Shown: positions 42,351-53,191, counted from the stretch's first letter. The stretch is 64,000 nucleotides of DNA from Candidatus Competibacteraceae bacterium (GCA_003989065.1 RXIW01000001.1:124001-188000); one strand, 5' to 3'. Program-made: numbers and translations. Notes: a model not told the origin generated them from the sequence alone.

Positions 42351-43117
42351 CCGATCGACCCCTCGCCCAGATAGGCTTCCAACACCTTGGGATCGTTCTG
42401 GATCACCGTCGGCGGCCCTTCGGACAGGGTCTGACCGAAATCCAGCACCATGATGCGTTCGCAGATCCCCATCACCAACTTCATCTGATGTTCGATCAGC
42501 AGAATCGTCAGCTTGAATTCCTGCCGGATCCACTGGATGAATTCCATCAGCTGATCGATCTCGTTCGGATTCATGCCGGCTGCCGGTTCGTCCAGCAGCA
42601 GCAGTTCCGGATCGATGGCCAGCGCCCGGGCGATCTCCAGCCGCCGCTGCGAACCGTAGGGCAGGTTCTTGGCAGTCTCGCCCGCCAGATGCTCCAGCTT
42701 GAAGATACTGAGCAGCCGGTGCGAGTTGTCGATGATGCGCTGCTCTTCCCGCCGGTAACGACCGATATGCAGCAACGCTTCCAGCGGGCTGTAATGGACT
42801 TGGGCATAGTGGGCGATGCGTACATTGTCCAGCACCGACAAATCCCGGAACAGCCGAATGTTCTGGAAGGTGCGGCCGACTCGCAGAGCCGTGATCTGAT
42901 GCGGCGTCTTGCCGACCAGCTCGACATCGCGCAGGCGGATGCTGCCCTCGCTGGCCCGATAGACCCCGGTGATCAGGTTGAAGATGGTGGTCTTGCCGGC
43001 TCCGTTGGGACCGATGATCCCCATCAGTTCCCCGGACTGCAGCTGCAGGTTGAAATCGGCGACCGCGCAGAGACCGCCGAAGTAATGCTTGACCTTAGTG
43101 GCCGTGAGGAGCGTCAT
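42347..43117 (-). CDS. livG: Branched-chain amino-acid ABC transporter ATPase LivG
   Basis: The 256-residue ATPase has Walker [10 protein letters not shown] and Walker [16 protein letters not shown]. The ABC signature appears as [15 protein letters not shown], the usual divergent LivG form. [10 protein letters not shown] is the Q-loop region. The ATG at 43117 has GAGGAA at about six bases and overlaps livM by 23 bp; upstream in-frame sequence is out-of-frame livM and was excluded. Confidence 0.94.
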   Translation of the reverse strand: MTLLTATKVKHYFGGLCAVADFNLQLQSGELMGIIGPNGAGKTTIFNLITGVYRASEGSIRLRDVELVGKTPHQITALRVGRTFQNIRLFRDLSVLDNVRIAHYAQVHYSPLEALLHIGRYRREEQRIIDNSHRLLSIFKLEHLAGETAKNLPYGSQRRLEIARALAIDPELLLLDEPAAGMNPNEIDQLMEFIQWIRQEFKLTILLIEHQMKLVMGICERIMVLDFGQTLSEGPPTVIQNDPKVLEAYLGEGSIG

Positions 43118-44198
43118 GGCTTCCTCCGTGGGCAACGTGCCGGTGATGGGCGTCCAGATCGCGCTTGGGCACGAACCAGCGGAACTCCCGCAGCCCCATG
43201 ATCCCGCGCGGCCAGTACAGCATGACCAGCACCAGGGCCAGCGGCATGATGACCATGCGCCAGACCCCAAGATGACGGATGAAATACTGGTTCAGCGGAT
43301 CGAAGATCACATCCGGCAGCCAGGACACCAGCGCCGCGAAATTGGACGGACGCAAGACCTCCAGCAGCACCGTATACAGCACGGCCCCCAGGATGGAGCC
43401 GCTGATCGAGGCGATGCCGCCCAGATAGACCATGATCAGGACATCGGTGGTCTTGATGATGTCGAACACCCGGGGACTGATGAACTGCAGCAGGTGGGCG
43501 AACAAGGCCCCGGCCACCCCGGCGAAGAACGACGACACCATGAAGGCCAGGAATTTCACCCGGCGGGTGTTGACGCTCATCAGATCGCTGGCAATCTCGT
43601 CTTCGCGGATCGACAACACTCCGCGGCCGTATTTGGAATAGACGAAATTACGCACCACCCAGATCGTCGCCACGGTCCAGAAGAACACCCAGGGTAAGGT
43701 AGTCAGCTTCTTGATCCCCGGAATGCCGCGCGGACCGCCGATGTAATCGATGTTCTCGATCACCGACTTGACGATCATCAGAAAAGCCAGGGTGATGATG
43801 GCCAGGTAATCGCCGCGGACCTTGAATGACGGGATCGCCACGATCAGCCCCAGCAGCGCCGCCATCAGCCCGCCGGCCAGCACCGCCAGCGGAAACAGGC
43901 CCGGATAGTCGGCGATGGGCAACACCTTTTGCGTCAGCAAGGCCGCGGTGTAGGCCCCGACCGCCATGAACCCGGCATGGGCCAGGGAAAATTCGCCCAT
44001 GTAGCCATTCACCAGATTCAGGCTGACCGTCAGGATGATGTTGATGCCGACGTACATCATCACCAACTGCACGTATTTGTTCAGCAGATTGTATTCCGGG
44101 ATGGCGAAGGCCAGGCCAAACCCGATCAGCAGCAACGCCGGCAGAATCCAGCGTTGCGCCATCAACCATTCCCAGCCCGGATTGCGCATCGTATTCAT
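43095..44198 (-). CDS. livM: Branched-chain amino-acid ABC transporter permease LivM
   Basis: The 367-residue polytopic permease has the LivM core YVGINIILTVSLNLVNGYMG, EFSLAHAGFMAVGAY and the EAA-like loop REDEIASDLMSVNTRRVK. Its C-terminus is extended and His-rich ([19 protein letters not shown]), which is unusual and might bind metal or be a dispensable tail. The ATG overlaps the livH stop as ATGA. Confidence 0.93.
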   Translation of the reverse strand: MNTMRNPGWEWLMAQRWILPALLLIGFGLAFAIPEYNLLNKYVQLVMMYVGINIILTVSLNLVNGYMGEFSLAHAGFMAVGAYTAALLTQKVLPIADYPGLFPLAVLAGGLMAALLGLIVAIPSFKVRGDYLAIITLAFLMIVKSVIENIDYIGGPRGIPGIKKLTTLPWVFFWTVATIWVVRNFVYSKYGRGVLSIREDEIASDLMSVNTRRVKFLAFMVSSFFAGVAGALFAHLLQFISPRVFDIIKTTDVLIMVYLGGIASISGSILGAVLYTVLLEVLRPSNFAALVSWLPDVIFDPLNQYFIRHLGVWRMVIMPLALVLVMLYWPRGIMGLREFRWFVPKRDLDAHHRHVAHGGSHDAPHGH

Positions 44199-45103
44199 AC
44201 TTTTTGCGTCCGTGGCTGGCCCAGGATGCCGTACGGCCGAATGACGATCAGCAGCATCAGCAGGGTGAAGGCGACGAAATCGCGATAGGTGGAGGGGAAG
44301 AATGCGGCGACCATGATCTCCACCCCGCCCAAAATGAAGGCTCCGATCATCGCTCCGCGGATATTGCCGATACCGCCCACCACGGCGGAAATGAAGGCTT
44401 TCCACCCCACCATGATGCCCATGTAGGGATCGATGACCGGATAGGCCAAGCCATACATCGTCCCCGCCGCCCCCGCCAACCCGGCGCCGATGGCGAAGGT
44501 GACCGAGATGATCAGATCCAGCGGCACCCCCATCAGCGGTACGTAGGTCTTGTCCCAGGAAATCGCTCGCATCGCGATGCCCACCGGGGTGCGATAGACC
44601 ACGTAATCCAGTACGAACATCAGCCCCAGCGACAACAGGATGATGATGATCTGCAGGGAAGAGATCGACACACCGCCCATGTTCCAGGTGGCGTTGGCCA
44701 GCAGGGCGGGAATGTTCTTGGGATAAGGCGCCAGCGCCAGGGTGAAGTTTTCCAGGAAGATGCCCACGCCCAGCGCCGTGATGATGGCCGAGACCCGGGG
44801 CGCGTTCCGCAGCGGCTTGTAGGCCAGGCGCTCGATCATCACGCCCACCAGCGCCGCGCCCAGCATGGTCAGCAGCAGGGTGGGGACAAAGGGCAGGCCG
44901 AGATAGACGGCGGCCAGAAAACAGAAGAAAGCGCCCACCATGAACACGTCGCCATGGGCGAAGTTGATCATGGTCAGAATGCCGTAGACCATGGTGTAAC
45001 CCAAGGCAATGAGCGCATAGATGCTACCCAATTGCAGGGCGTTCAGGGTCTGTTGCAGCCAGTAGATGATGCCTTCGCTCAAGATCGTGACTCGCGCTAC
45101 CAC
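44195..45103 (-). CDS. livH: Branched-chain amino-acid ABC transporter permease LivH
   Basis: The 302-residue permease has about eight membrane helices. QLGSIYALIALGYTMVYGIL and INFAHGDVFMVGAF are conserved LivH segments, and RAISWDKTYVPLMGV is the ATPase-contacting loop. A GTG at 45103 is the likely start; a GTG five codons later is possible. A hairpin between livK and livH probably lowers expression of the membrane and ATPase genes relative to the binding protein. Confidence 0.93.
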   Translation of the reverse strand: MVARVTILSEGIIYWLQQTLNALQLGSIYALIALGYTMVYGILTMINFAHGDVFMVGAFFCFLAAVYLGLPFVPTLLLTMLGAALVGVMIERLAYKPLRNAPRVSAIITALGVGIFLENFTLALAPYPKNIPALLANATWNMGGVSISSLQIIIILLSLGLMFVLDYVVYRTPVGIAMRAISWDKTYVPLMGVPLDLIISVTFAIGAGLAGAAGTMYGLAYPVIDPYMGIMVGWKAFISAVVGGIGNIRGAMIGAFILGGVEIMVAAFFPSTYRDFVAFTLLMLLIVIRPYGILGQPRTQKV

Positions 45104-45117
45104 CGTTGCAAGAAGAA

Positions 45118-45138
45118 GGGCGGCCCAGCGGACCGCCC
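45118..45138 (-). terminator. Attenuator-type hairpin between livK and livH
   Basis: GGGCGG and CCGCCC form a 6-bp GC stem with a 9-base loop. On the minus strand it is followed by TTCTTCTT, suggesting partial termination after livK. Confidence 0.6.
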
Positions 45139-45174
45139 TCGCCTGACGTCAGGCCGACACCAAATCCCGCTGCT

Positions 45175-46335
45175 TCAGGGCTTGGCGTTGGTGAAGTAGG
45201 TGAACTTGCCGTCCTTGATTTCCAGGATCACGGCGCTCTTGATCGGATCGCGCGAATCGGCCTTGAACTTCATGTCGCCGGTCACACCCTTATAGTCGGG
45301 CAGCGTGGACAGGGAAACGCGGACGGCTTCGCGATCGACCTTACCGGCGCTCTTGATCGCACCGAACAAGAGACCGAAAGCATCGTAGGTCAGGGCGGCC
45401 ACGTCGTCCGGCTTGGCGCCATAGGCTTTCTCATAATCGGCGATGAATTTCTTGGCGACCGGGGCAGCATTGTCGGCGGCGTAGTGGGTGCTGAAGTAGT
45501 AACCGTTCAGGTCGGCCCCGCCCAGGGTCAACAGTTCAGGACTGCCCCAGGAATCGCTGCCGATGAAGGGCACCGTGATGCCCAGACGCTTGGCCTGCTG
45601 CACCTGCAACGGCACTTCGTTGTAGTAGTTGGGCAGGAAGATCACGTCCGGCTTGGCGTCCTTGATCTTGGTCAGCTGCGCCGAGAAATCCTTGTCGTTG
45701 GTGGTGTAGGTCTCGAACGCGACGATCTTGCCACCCAGCTTTTCGTAATTGGTCTTGAAGACTTCGGCGATACCCTTGTTGTAGTCGGACGCCACATCGT
45801 AGAGCACCGCCGCCTTCTTGGCCTTCAGGGTCTGATAGGCGAATTTGGCCAGCACTCCGCCCTGGAATGGGTCGATGAAACAGGCGCGGAACACATAGTC
45901 CTTGGGCTTGCCGGTCTTCTCGTCCATGGTGGTCTTGGGATTGGTGGACCAGGGCGTGATCAACACCGTCTTTTCGCTCTCGGCGATTTCCGAGGCAGGA
46001 ATGGCGTAGCGACTGGCGTTGGGACCGACGATGGCGACCACTTCATCCTGGGTGATCAGTTTCTGGGCGGCGGCGGCCGACTGATCGGCCTTGCCAGCGT
46101 TGTCTTCCACAACCAATTCGACCTTCATCTTTTCCTTGCCGACCTGCAGACCACCGGCGGCGTTGACTTCCTTGACGGCCAGTTCGGCTGCGTTCCGGCA
46201 GGACGCGCCGACCGCGGGCATGTCGCCCGTCAATTCGGCAATGACGCCCAACTTGATGGTTTTCTCGGCGGACCAGGCGGTTGCGCCAAAGGAGATCAGC
46301 ATCGAAACCAATAGTAAGGACAGGACTTTTCTCAT
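45175..46335 (-). CDS. livK: Branched-chain amino-acid ABC transporter substrate-binding protein
   Basis: The 386-residue periplasmic protein (signal peptide about 1-22, ending WSA) has the type I receptor fold. IKLGVIAELTGDMPAVGASC, VELVVEDNAGKADQSAAAAQ and IVGPNASRYAIPASEIAE are ligand-pocket segments. It would bind Leu/Ile/Val or a related amide or amino acid and deliver it to LivHM. It is first in the operon livK-livH-livM-livG-livF. Confidence 0.92.
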   Translation of the reverse strand: MRKVLSLLLVSMLISFGATAWSAEKTIKLGVIAELTGDMPAVGASCRNAAELAVKEVNAAGGLQVGKEKMKVELVVEDNAGKADQSAAAAQKLITQDEVVAIVGPNASRYAIPASEIAESEKTVLITPWSTNPKTTMDEKTGKPKDYVFRACFIDPFQGGVLAKFAYQTLKAKKAAVLYDVASDYNKGIAEVFKTNYEKLGGKIVAFETYTTNDKDFSAQLTKIKDAKPDVIFLPNYYNEVPLQVQQAKRLGITVPFIGSDSWGSPELLTLGGADLNGYYFSTHYAADNAAPVAKKFIADYEKAYGAKPDDVAALTYDAFGLLFGAIKSAGKVDREAVRVSLSTLPDYKGVTGDMKFKADSRDPIKSAVILEIKDGKFTYFTNAKP

Positions 46336-46493
46336 AAGGTCTTGCTCTCCCAGAAGCGGATGGATGCCGGAAATCCGGCTATTTTACTCGATTGCAGGGT
46401 AAACGCAGCGCTTGGCGAAGCGGCGTCATGATCATGAGCGATACACTGCCCACAGAGATTATAGCGTTGCCGCCACTATTTGCGTGGCGATGT

Positions 46494-47543
46494 TCACAGC
46501 GATCCCTTCGCTTCCCAGGAGGGCGCAATGATCTGCTCGGAACGCTTGCGACAAACCTCTTCCAATTCCTTGAGCAGAGTCTCCATTTCGATCAGTTTCT
46601 CCAGAATGGAGCGGATATCCCGCAGCGTGAAAATCACATCCACGTCCATTTCCAGATACTTTTCCCGTTCATTGCGCTCGGCCTGTTCGATAGCGGCCTG
46701 GATGCTTTCCGCCTTGTCCGCGTCGGTGCCCAGCAGTCGAATGTACACGCGGAGCTTCTGTTGCTGTTGCGCCAACCAGCTGCTGTACATGTACAGCAGT
46801 TCATAGCCATCCTCGATAGAATAGGCTTTGTAGCGAAACTTGAGCTTCAGATCATCGAAAGTATTATTTCTAAAGGCTTTCCCTTCCTTCCAATCGGTAA
46901 TCGTGTGCTTGAATTCGACCGGCAGGAAGTCGACGCCGGCCTGGATGCGATTCTTGATGAATTCCAGCTCCTGCATTTCCTTTTCGACCAGATCGGCGCC
47001 CACCCGCACTTGTTGATGGATAGCCTCGGTGCGGGTATAGGTCTTCTTGGCGGGCTGTGCCGGAACCGCGGCCGCCAGCCGGCTGCCATCCCGCTCCGCT
47101 TCGATCCATTCGGAAATCGCATCTTCGATCGCACGGATCCGCGCCCCGGCCTCCTCCGCTTCGCGCCGCTCCTCGGTCGCGCGCTTCAGCTGCACCCGGT
47201 CCGCTTCGGCCTGCTCGGCCGCCGCCCATTCGGCGATGGCCTGCTCGACGGCTGCCCGATCCCGCGCCACGCGTTCGGCCGCCGCTTTCTCCGCTGTCGC
47301 ACGCCGTTCCGCCAGCCGCGCCGCCGCTGCGCGGGCGGTGGCCGCCTTTTCCGCCACCGCCTTCTCCGCCGCCGCCTTCTCCGCCGCCGCCTTCTCCGCC
47401 GCCGCCCGCCTCATCGCCTGCAACTGCTTTTCGAGCCGCTGCTTGCGTTCCGTCACCAAACGCACGGCCAGCCAGCCAGCCACCGCGAGGATCGCCACTA
47501 CCCCCAACAACACGATCACGCCTGTCGAGTGCCAAGTACCCAT
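46494..47543 (-). CDS. Membrane-anchored Ala-rich coiled-coil protein of unknown function
   Basis: I do not recognise this 349-residue protein. One N-terminal membrane helix (about 8-28) is followed by a long Ala/Glu/Lys/Arg coiled coil (about 33-145) with AAAEKAAAEKAAAEKA repeats. The C-terminal half (about 165-345) is helical and charged, with no catalytic motif. It contains TITDWKEGKAFRNNTFDDLK and a Glu-rich leucine-zipper-like end. The layout resembles TolA-like or scaffold proteins in shape only. It stands alone between liv and rdgC. Confidence 0.7.
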   Translation of the reverse strand: MGTWHSTGVIVLLGVVAILAVAGWLAVRLVTERKQRLEKQLQAMRRAAAEKAAAEKAAAEKAVAEKAATARAAAARLAERRATAEKAAAERVARDRAAVEQAIAEWAAAEQAEADRVQLKRATEERREAEEAGARIRAIEDAISEWIEAERDGSRLAAAVPAQPAKKTYTRTEAIHQQVRVGADLVEKEMQELEFIKNRIQAGVDFLPVEFKHTITDWKEGKAFRNNTFDDLKLKFRYKAYSIEDGYELLYMYSSWLAQQQQKLRVYIRLLGTDADKAESIQAAIEQAERNEREKYLEMDVDVIFTLRDIRSILEKLIEMETLLKELEEVCRKRSEQIIAPSWEAKGSL

Positions 47544-47723
47544 GAACCGCCCTTTCGAACCGCCGAAACGCCTTAACCCTTGAATCGCACTATTACGAGC
47601 TTAGCAATTAAATCGCCACTTAATTATTCAGCAAGAGATTTGACCAGCGTCAGCACGCGCCAGACAGGGGCGAAATCGCCGCGCCGGGCCATGAATGCCA
47701 AGGCAGCCTGGCTACTAAAACGC

Positions 47724-48623
47724 TCAGACCTCACCGCCAAACGACGCCAGCAAGCGTGGCAATAATAAGGCCAACTCACCGGTCATCAAGGCAAACTCGG
47801 CGTCGAACAACGCCTCCGGAGCATCCGCCACATCCTGCAGCGACTCTCGAACCACATCCAGGAACTGGAGTCGGCGCACGATCAAAGCTTCATCCAACAG
47901 GAAGCTCACCCGCTCATCCCAGATCAGGCCCAGCCGCGTGACCTGCTTGCCTGCATCCAGATGGCCACGAATCTCGTCGCCGGTCAAATCCTGGCCCCGA
48001 CAACGCACGATACCGCCGCCCTCCCCCCGTTCGCGCAGTTCGCAGACATCGCCCAGGGCAAAGCCCGCCGGCGCTTGGCCTTCGATCAGCCAGGCCGTCA
48101 TGACGGCCGCCACCGACTGCTGGACCTGCAATGGGACGATCGGTAACGAATCCAGGGTTTTGCGCAAGGTTCCGGTGATTTCCTCGACCACGCGCGGACT
48201 GGCGCTGTCGACCACCAGCCAACCATCGGCCGGATCCAGATAGGCGTAAGCGTTTCGGCTGCGGCTCAGGGCGCGCGGCGTCAACTCTTGCACCAGCTGC
48301 TCGCGCAATTCCTGTTTCTCCCGTCGCCGCACCGGTCGTCGCTGTTCATCCTCGATCAGGGCGATGCGCTCGGTCAGGGCCTGGTTGACCACGACCGCCG
48401 GCAACAACTTTTCCTCGGTGCGTAAACACATCATCAACCGCCCCGCCGCCGCATGGACCAAATCGGCGGCCTTGCGACCGAGCGGCGGCGTCCAACCGGC
48501 CGCGCTGAGTTGATGGCTGGGGCACGGCTGAAAAACTCGCTGTTCCAATCGCACCGCCAATTGCTCGCCATCCAGGGGGAACGGCTCACCCAAACGAAAC
48601 AGGGTCAGATTCTTGAACCACAT
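47724..48623 (-). CDS. rdgC: Recombination-associated protein RdgC
   Basis: This 299-residue ring-forming DNA-binding protein modulates RecA. MWFKNLTLFRLGEPFPLD at the start and the WTPPLG segment are diagnostic, as is VPLQVQQSVAAVMTAWLIEG in the middle. Length agrees with E. coli RdgC (303). The ATG at 48623 was chosen from the conserved MWFKN start. It is divergent from the phasin 2 promoter. Confidence 0.95.
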   Translation of the reverse strand: MWFKNLTLFRLGEPFPLDGEQLAVRLEQRVFQPCPSHQLSAAGWTPPLGRKAADLVHAAAGRLMMCLRTEEKLLPAVVVNQALTERIALIEDEQRRPVRRREKQELREQLVQELTPRALSRSRNAYAYLDPADGWLVVDSASPRVVEEITGTLRKTLDSLPIVPLQVQQSVAAVMTAWLIEGQAPAGFALGDVCELRERGEGGGIVRCRGQDLTGDEIRGHLDAGKQVTRLGLIWDERVSFLLDEALIVRRLQFLDVVRESLQDVADAPEALFDAEFALMTGELALLLPRLLASFGGEV

Positions 48624-48702
48624 CAGGGACCATCCCTTGCCGCGAAAGCATGGATTATCCGCCAACGCCACCGGCGCGCCAAGGCAATCTTCCAAATATT
48701 TG

Positions 48703-48731
48703 TTGCAGTGCAGCATTACTTATTCTATCAT
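48703..48731 (+). promoter_or_regulatory. Phasin 2 promoter with PhaR-type half palindrome
   Basis: TTGCAG (48703-48708) and TATCAT (48726-48731) are separated by exactly 17 bases. TTGCAGTGCAG (48703-48713) overlaps the -35 and fits TTGC-N3-GCA(A/G), the same element found at phasin 1. This suggests common control by a PhaR-like repressor. Confidence 0.6.
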
Positions 48732-48789
48732 AGCCTTCGGACAAGCATTGAATATCGTCGCAAACCATTCATCCCAAGGAGTCATGATC

Positions 48790-49131
48790 ATGTCAAACGA
48801 TGCCCTGGCCAAGATCGCGGAGCAGTATCAGAGTTTTCTGAGTCCGGTCATTAAGGCCAACAAGCTGTCGGCCTCCAATCTCGAAGCGCTGGTGAATTTC
48901 CAGATGAGCACGCTGCAATCCTATATCGACATCTCGATCGCCCGGATCAAGGCCGCCGCCGATATCGACGATCCCGCCAGCCTGCAGGCTTTTCTTTCCA
49001 GCCAAGTCGAGCTCATCGCCAGTCTGCAAAAGAAATTCGCCGACGACAGCAAATCGCTCGGCGAACTGATGGCGAAGTTCAAGGGCGATTTCGAGAAGCT
49101 GGTTCAGGAAAACCTGCCGAGCGGCAAGTAA
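48790..49131 (+). CDS. Phasin-family PHA granule protein (second copy)
   Basis: This 113-residue helical protein shares the layout of phasin 1: PVIKANKLSASNLEALVNFQ, MSTLQSYIDISIARIKAAAD, then SQVELIASLQKKFADD. It should coat PHA granules. AAGGAG lies 8 bases before the ATG at 48790, better placed than for the ATG at 48784. The promoter carries the same TTGC-N3-GCA element as phasin 1. The two proteins differ enough in sequence to be old paralogues. Confidence 0.85.
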   Translation: MSNDALAKIAEQYQSFLSPVIKANKLSASNLEALVNFQMSTLQSYIDISIARIKAAADIDDPASLQAFLSSQVELIASLQKKFADDSKSLGELMAKFKGDFEKLVQENLPSGK

Positions 49132-49238
49132 ACCCCTCTCCTCATCGCACCGTGACGGGGCTGGACGCGACCCTTCCACCCCGTCGTCTCGTCATGCCCC
49201 GATCGCCTTCCCCGTGGTAGAGTTGTTAGCTGGATTAG

Positions 49239-50375
<1,137 letters not shown>

Positions 50376-50407
50376 AGTTTTCCACCTCAACCCGAAACGG
50401 CGATTTC

Positions 50408-51025
50408 ATGCCTCAAACCGATCATGACCGCGTCATCGCCCTTGCCGCTACGATGCAAGCCGCCGACCTGGTCCGCAGCATCGCTCGACGCGGCCAAGCC
50501 AATTCCGACGACGCCGAAATCTGCCTGGGCAGCCTGCTACAGATCGACGCTCCCAGCAGCGCCGACATCTATGGCGGTATTCTCCATCTGCAGGCTGGCC
50601 TGTGCCTGCTCGAGCAACAGCTCCAAAACCCGCGCGACATGGAACTGACCCGCTACGTAGTGACCCTGCTGCGCCTGGAACGGCGGTTGGCGCGACGCAA
50701 CGACCTGCTGCTGCTGCTGCGCAACGGCATCGAAGACATTACCCGCAATCTGGCGCATTTCCCCATCGGCCACAGCAACACCATCGCCCGTTTCGCCGAT
50801 CTCTATCTGAAAACGCTCAGCACCCTGTCGCCGCGCATCATGGTCAGCGGCGACCCGATCCACCTGAACAATTCGGAAAACGCCAACCGCATCCGGGCTT
50901 TGTTGCTGGCCGGCATTCGCGCCGCCATCCTGTGGCGGCAAAGCGGCGGCGGTCGGCTGACCCTGCTGCTGCGACGCAACGCGCTGTTGCGGGAAACCCG
51001 GCAGCTGCTGAGCGATATCGCCTGA
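50408..51025 (+). CDS. hflD: High frequency lysogenization protein HflD homologue
   Basis: This 205-residue helical, membrane-associated protein is homologous to HflD (YcfC). It affects lysogenisation in E. coli, where it binds phage CII; its normal role is unknown. RVIALAATMQAADLVRSIARRG and HLNNSENANRIRALLLAGIRAAILWRQSGG are typical. Position just after mnmA supports the call. The ATG at 50408 was preferred to an upstream in-frame codon overlapping mnmA. Confidence 0.9.
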   Translation: MPQTDHDRVIALAATMQAADLVRSIARRGQANSDDAEICLGSLLQIDAPSSADIYGGILHLQAGLCLLEQQLQNPRDMELTRYVVTLLRLERRLARRNDLLLLLRNGIEDITRNLAHFPIGHSNTIARFADLYLKTLSTLSPRIMVSGDPIHLNNSENANRIRALLLAGIRAAILWRQSGGGRLTLLLRRNALLRETRQLLSDIA

Positions 51026-51043
51026 GATATCGCCTGAAGCCGC

Positions 51044-53191
51044 TCAGACCTTGCGGTACGCCTCCACCACGTTGTGCAGCTGGCTGATCTTGTCGAGCAC
51101 CCGGCTGAGCTGCATCACGTCGGCGACTTCCAGGGTCAGGCCCATGCGGGCGATGCTGGTTTCCCGGTCGGTCAGGGTATTGGCCCCCAACACATTGACC
51201 TGTTCGTTGGCCAGGATCGAGGTGATGTCGCGCAACAGACCGGAGCGGTCGTAGGCGATGATCATGATGTCGACCACATAGGTGGCCGGCATCTCGCCCC
51301 AGCTGACTTCGATCACCCGTTCGTGATGCTGGTTGGCCAAACCGAGTAGATTGGCGCAATCCTGGCGGTGAATGGTGACGCCACGCCCCTGGGTGATGTA
51401 GCCGGCGATCGGTTCGAAAGGCGCCGGCTGGCAGCAATGCGCCATCTGGGTCAACAACCGCCCCACCCCGCGAATCTGGACATCGCTCTTGCCAGTTTCG
51501 GTGGCTTTGGCCTTGCGCAGCACCGGCAAACCATCTTCCGCCGTCGGCGAGGGCGACAGCAATTCCGGAATCCGGGCGATCACCTGCGATGTGGTCAAAG
51601 CGCCATGGCCGACAGTGGCGAACAGCTCGTCCAACTTGCCGAAATTGAGCTTCTCCGCCACTTTCTCCAGCTTGATTTGCTTGATGCCCAGACGCTGGAA
51701 CTCCCGTTCCAGCGCCGCCCGGCCGGCGGCGATATTCTTGTCCTGATCCTGCTGGATGAACCATTGGCGGATCTTGGCCCGCGCCCGGTTGGTCTTGATA
51801 TAGCCGAGGTGCGGGCTGAGCCAGTCGCGACTGGGGCCGCCGTTCTTGGCGGTCAGCACTTCCACCTGCTCACCGTTCTTGAGTTCGTAGGTCAGCGGCA
51901 CGATGCGGCCATTGACCTTGGCCCCCCGGCAGCGGTGGCCAACTTCGGTATGGATGTGATAGGCGAAATCCAGTGACGTAGCGCCTGGCGGCAATTCGAC
52001 GATGGTGCCCTTGGGCGTGATGGCGTAAACCCGATCCTGGAAAGCCTCGGCCTTGAACCGCTCCAGCAAATCGCTGTCGTCGCTGTCCTCCTCCCGATAC
52101 TCCAGCATCTGCCGCAGCCAAGCGATCTGCTGGGCGGCTCCGTCGCCGGGCTCTTGGCCGCCTTCCTTGTAGCGCCAGTGCGCCGCCACCCCCAATTCGG
52201 CATTGCGGTGCATGTCGAAGGTGCGGATCTGCACCTCCACGGCCCGCCCTTCCGGCCCTACCACCGCCGTATGCAGCGACTGATAGCCATTGGGCTTGGG
52301 ATGGGCGATGTAGTCGTCGAATTCCTGATGGATGTGATTCCAGTGGGTATGCACCACCCCCAGGGCGGCATAGCAGTCTCCCACCGAATCGACGATGACC
52401 CGCACCGCCCGCACATCGAAGATCTGTTCGAACGACAGTTTCTTGCGCTGCATCTTGCGCCAGATGCTGTAGATATGCTTGACCCGACCACTGACCTCGC
52501 CCTGGATGTGGGCTTGCTGCAAATAGCCGCGCAAGTCCCGCATGACCTGGGCGAGATAAAGCTCCCGGTCGGCGCGGCGCTGTTCGAGCGCGGCGGCGAT
52601 CCGCCGGTAGACCGCCGGATCCAGATAGCGCAGCGCCAGGTCTTCCATCTCCCACTTGAGCCGGCCGATGCCGAGCCGGTTGGCCAGCGGCGAAAAGATA
52701 TCCAGCGTCTCCCGCGCCAGGCGCTGCTGTTCCTCGGTCGGTTGCCGCCCAAGCTGACGCAGGGCGTGCAGCTGCATCGCCAGCTTGATGAGCACCACCC
52801 GCACATCCTGGGCCATCGCCAACAGCATCTTGCGCAGATTTTCCAGCTGGCGTCCGACGTGCTGGCTGCTTTGATGCAATTCACCGATGGCGTCGAGTTT
52901 GACGATGCCGGCAACCAATCGCATGATGGCTGGGCCGAAATCTTCTTGCACCGCCGCCGGCTTGATCCGACCGGCAGTCACCGGCTCATGCAGCAAGGCC
53001 GCGGCAACCACCTCGTGGTCCATACCCAGATCGGCCAGCAAATCGGCGACCACCAGCTGTTCCGGCATTTCGCTGCAGGCGTAAGCGCGCCGCACGGTCT
53101 CGATCTGCGCCGGCGACCAAGCGACTGAACGGATATTCAGCCATGTATCGAAATCCGCGCCGGCCAGCGCGGTTTGCCTGGAACTGACCAT
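51044..53191 (-). CDS. relA: (p)ppGpp synthetase RelA
   Basis: The 715-residue stringent-response synthetase makes (p)ppGpp on ribosomes carrying uncharged tRNA. It has an N-terminal pseudo-hydrolase domain in which the HD motif is degenerate (ALLHEPVTAGRI). The synthetase domain (GRVKHIYSIWRKMQRKK; EFDDYIAHPKPNGYQSLHT) follows, then TGS (YAITPKGTIVELPPGATSLD), a zinc-finger region and C-terminal ACT. EFDDYI and lack of an intact HD pair indicate RelA rather than the bifunctional SpoT. GAGGA lies about 6 bases before the ATG. Confidence 0.95.
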   Translation of the reverse strand: MVSSRQTALAGADFDTWLNIRSVAWSPAQIETVRRAYACSEMPEQLVVADLLADLGMDHEVVAAALLHEPVTAGRIKPAAVQEDFGPAIMRLVAGIVKLDAIGELHQSSQHVGRQLENLRKMLLAMAQDVRVVLIKLAMQLHALRQLGRQPTEEQQRLARETLDIFSPLANRLGIGRLKWEMEDLALRYLDPAVYRRIAAALEQRRADRELYLAQVMRDLRGYLQQAHIQGEVSGRVKHIYSIWRKMQRKKLSFEQIFDVRAVRVIVDSVGDCYAALGVVHTHWNHIHQEFDDYIAHPKPNGYQSLHTAVVGPEGRAVEVQIRTFDMHRNAELGVAAHWRYKEGGQEPGDGAAQQIAWLRQMLEYREEDSDDSDLLERFKAEAFQDRVYAITPKGTIVELPPGATSLDFAYHIHTEVGHRCRGAKVNGRIVPLTYELKNGEQVEVLTAKNGGPSRDWLSPHLGYIKTNRARAKIRQWFIQQDQDKNIAAGRAALEREFQRLGIKQIKLEKVAEKLNFGKLDELFATVGHGALTTSQVIARIPELLSPSPTAEDGLPVLRKAKATETGKSDVQIRGVGRLLTQMAHCCQPAPFEPIAGYITQGRGVTIHRQDCANLLGLANQHHERVIEVSWGEMPATYVVDIMIIAYDRSGLLRDITSILANEQVNVLGANTLTDRETSIARMGLTLEVADVMQLSRVLDKISQLHNVVEAYRKV

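Noticed and set aside
46392..47576. A 394-codon plus-strand frame with Arg-Leu repeats
   Set aside because: It is the mirror of the Ala/Glu/Lys coiled-coil repeat on the minus strand.
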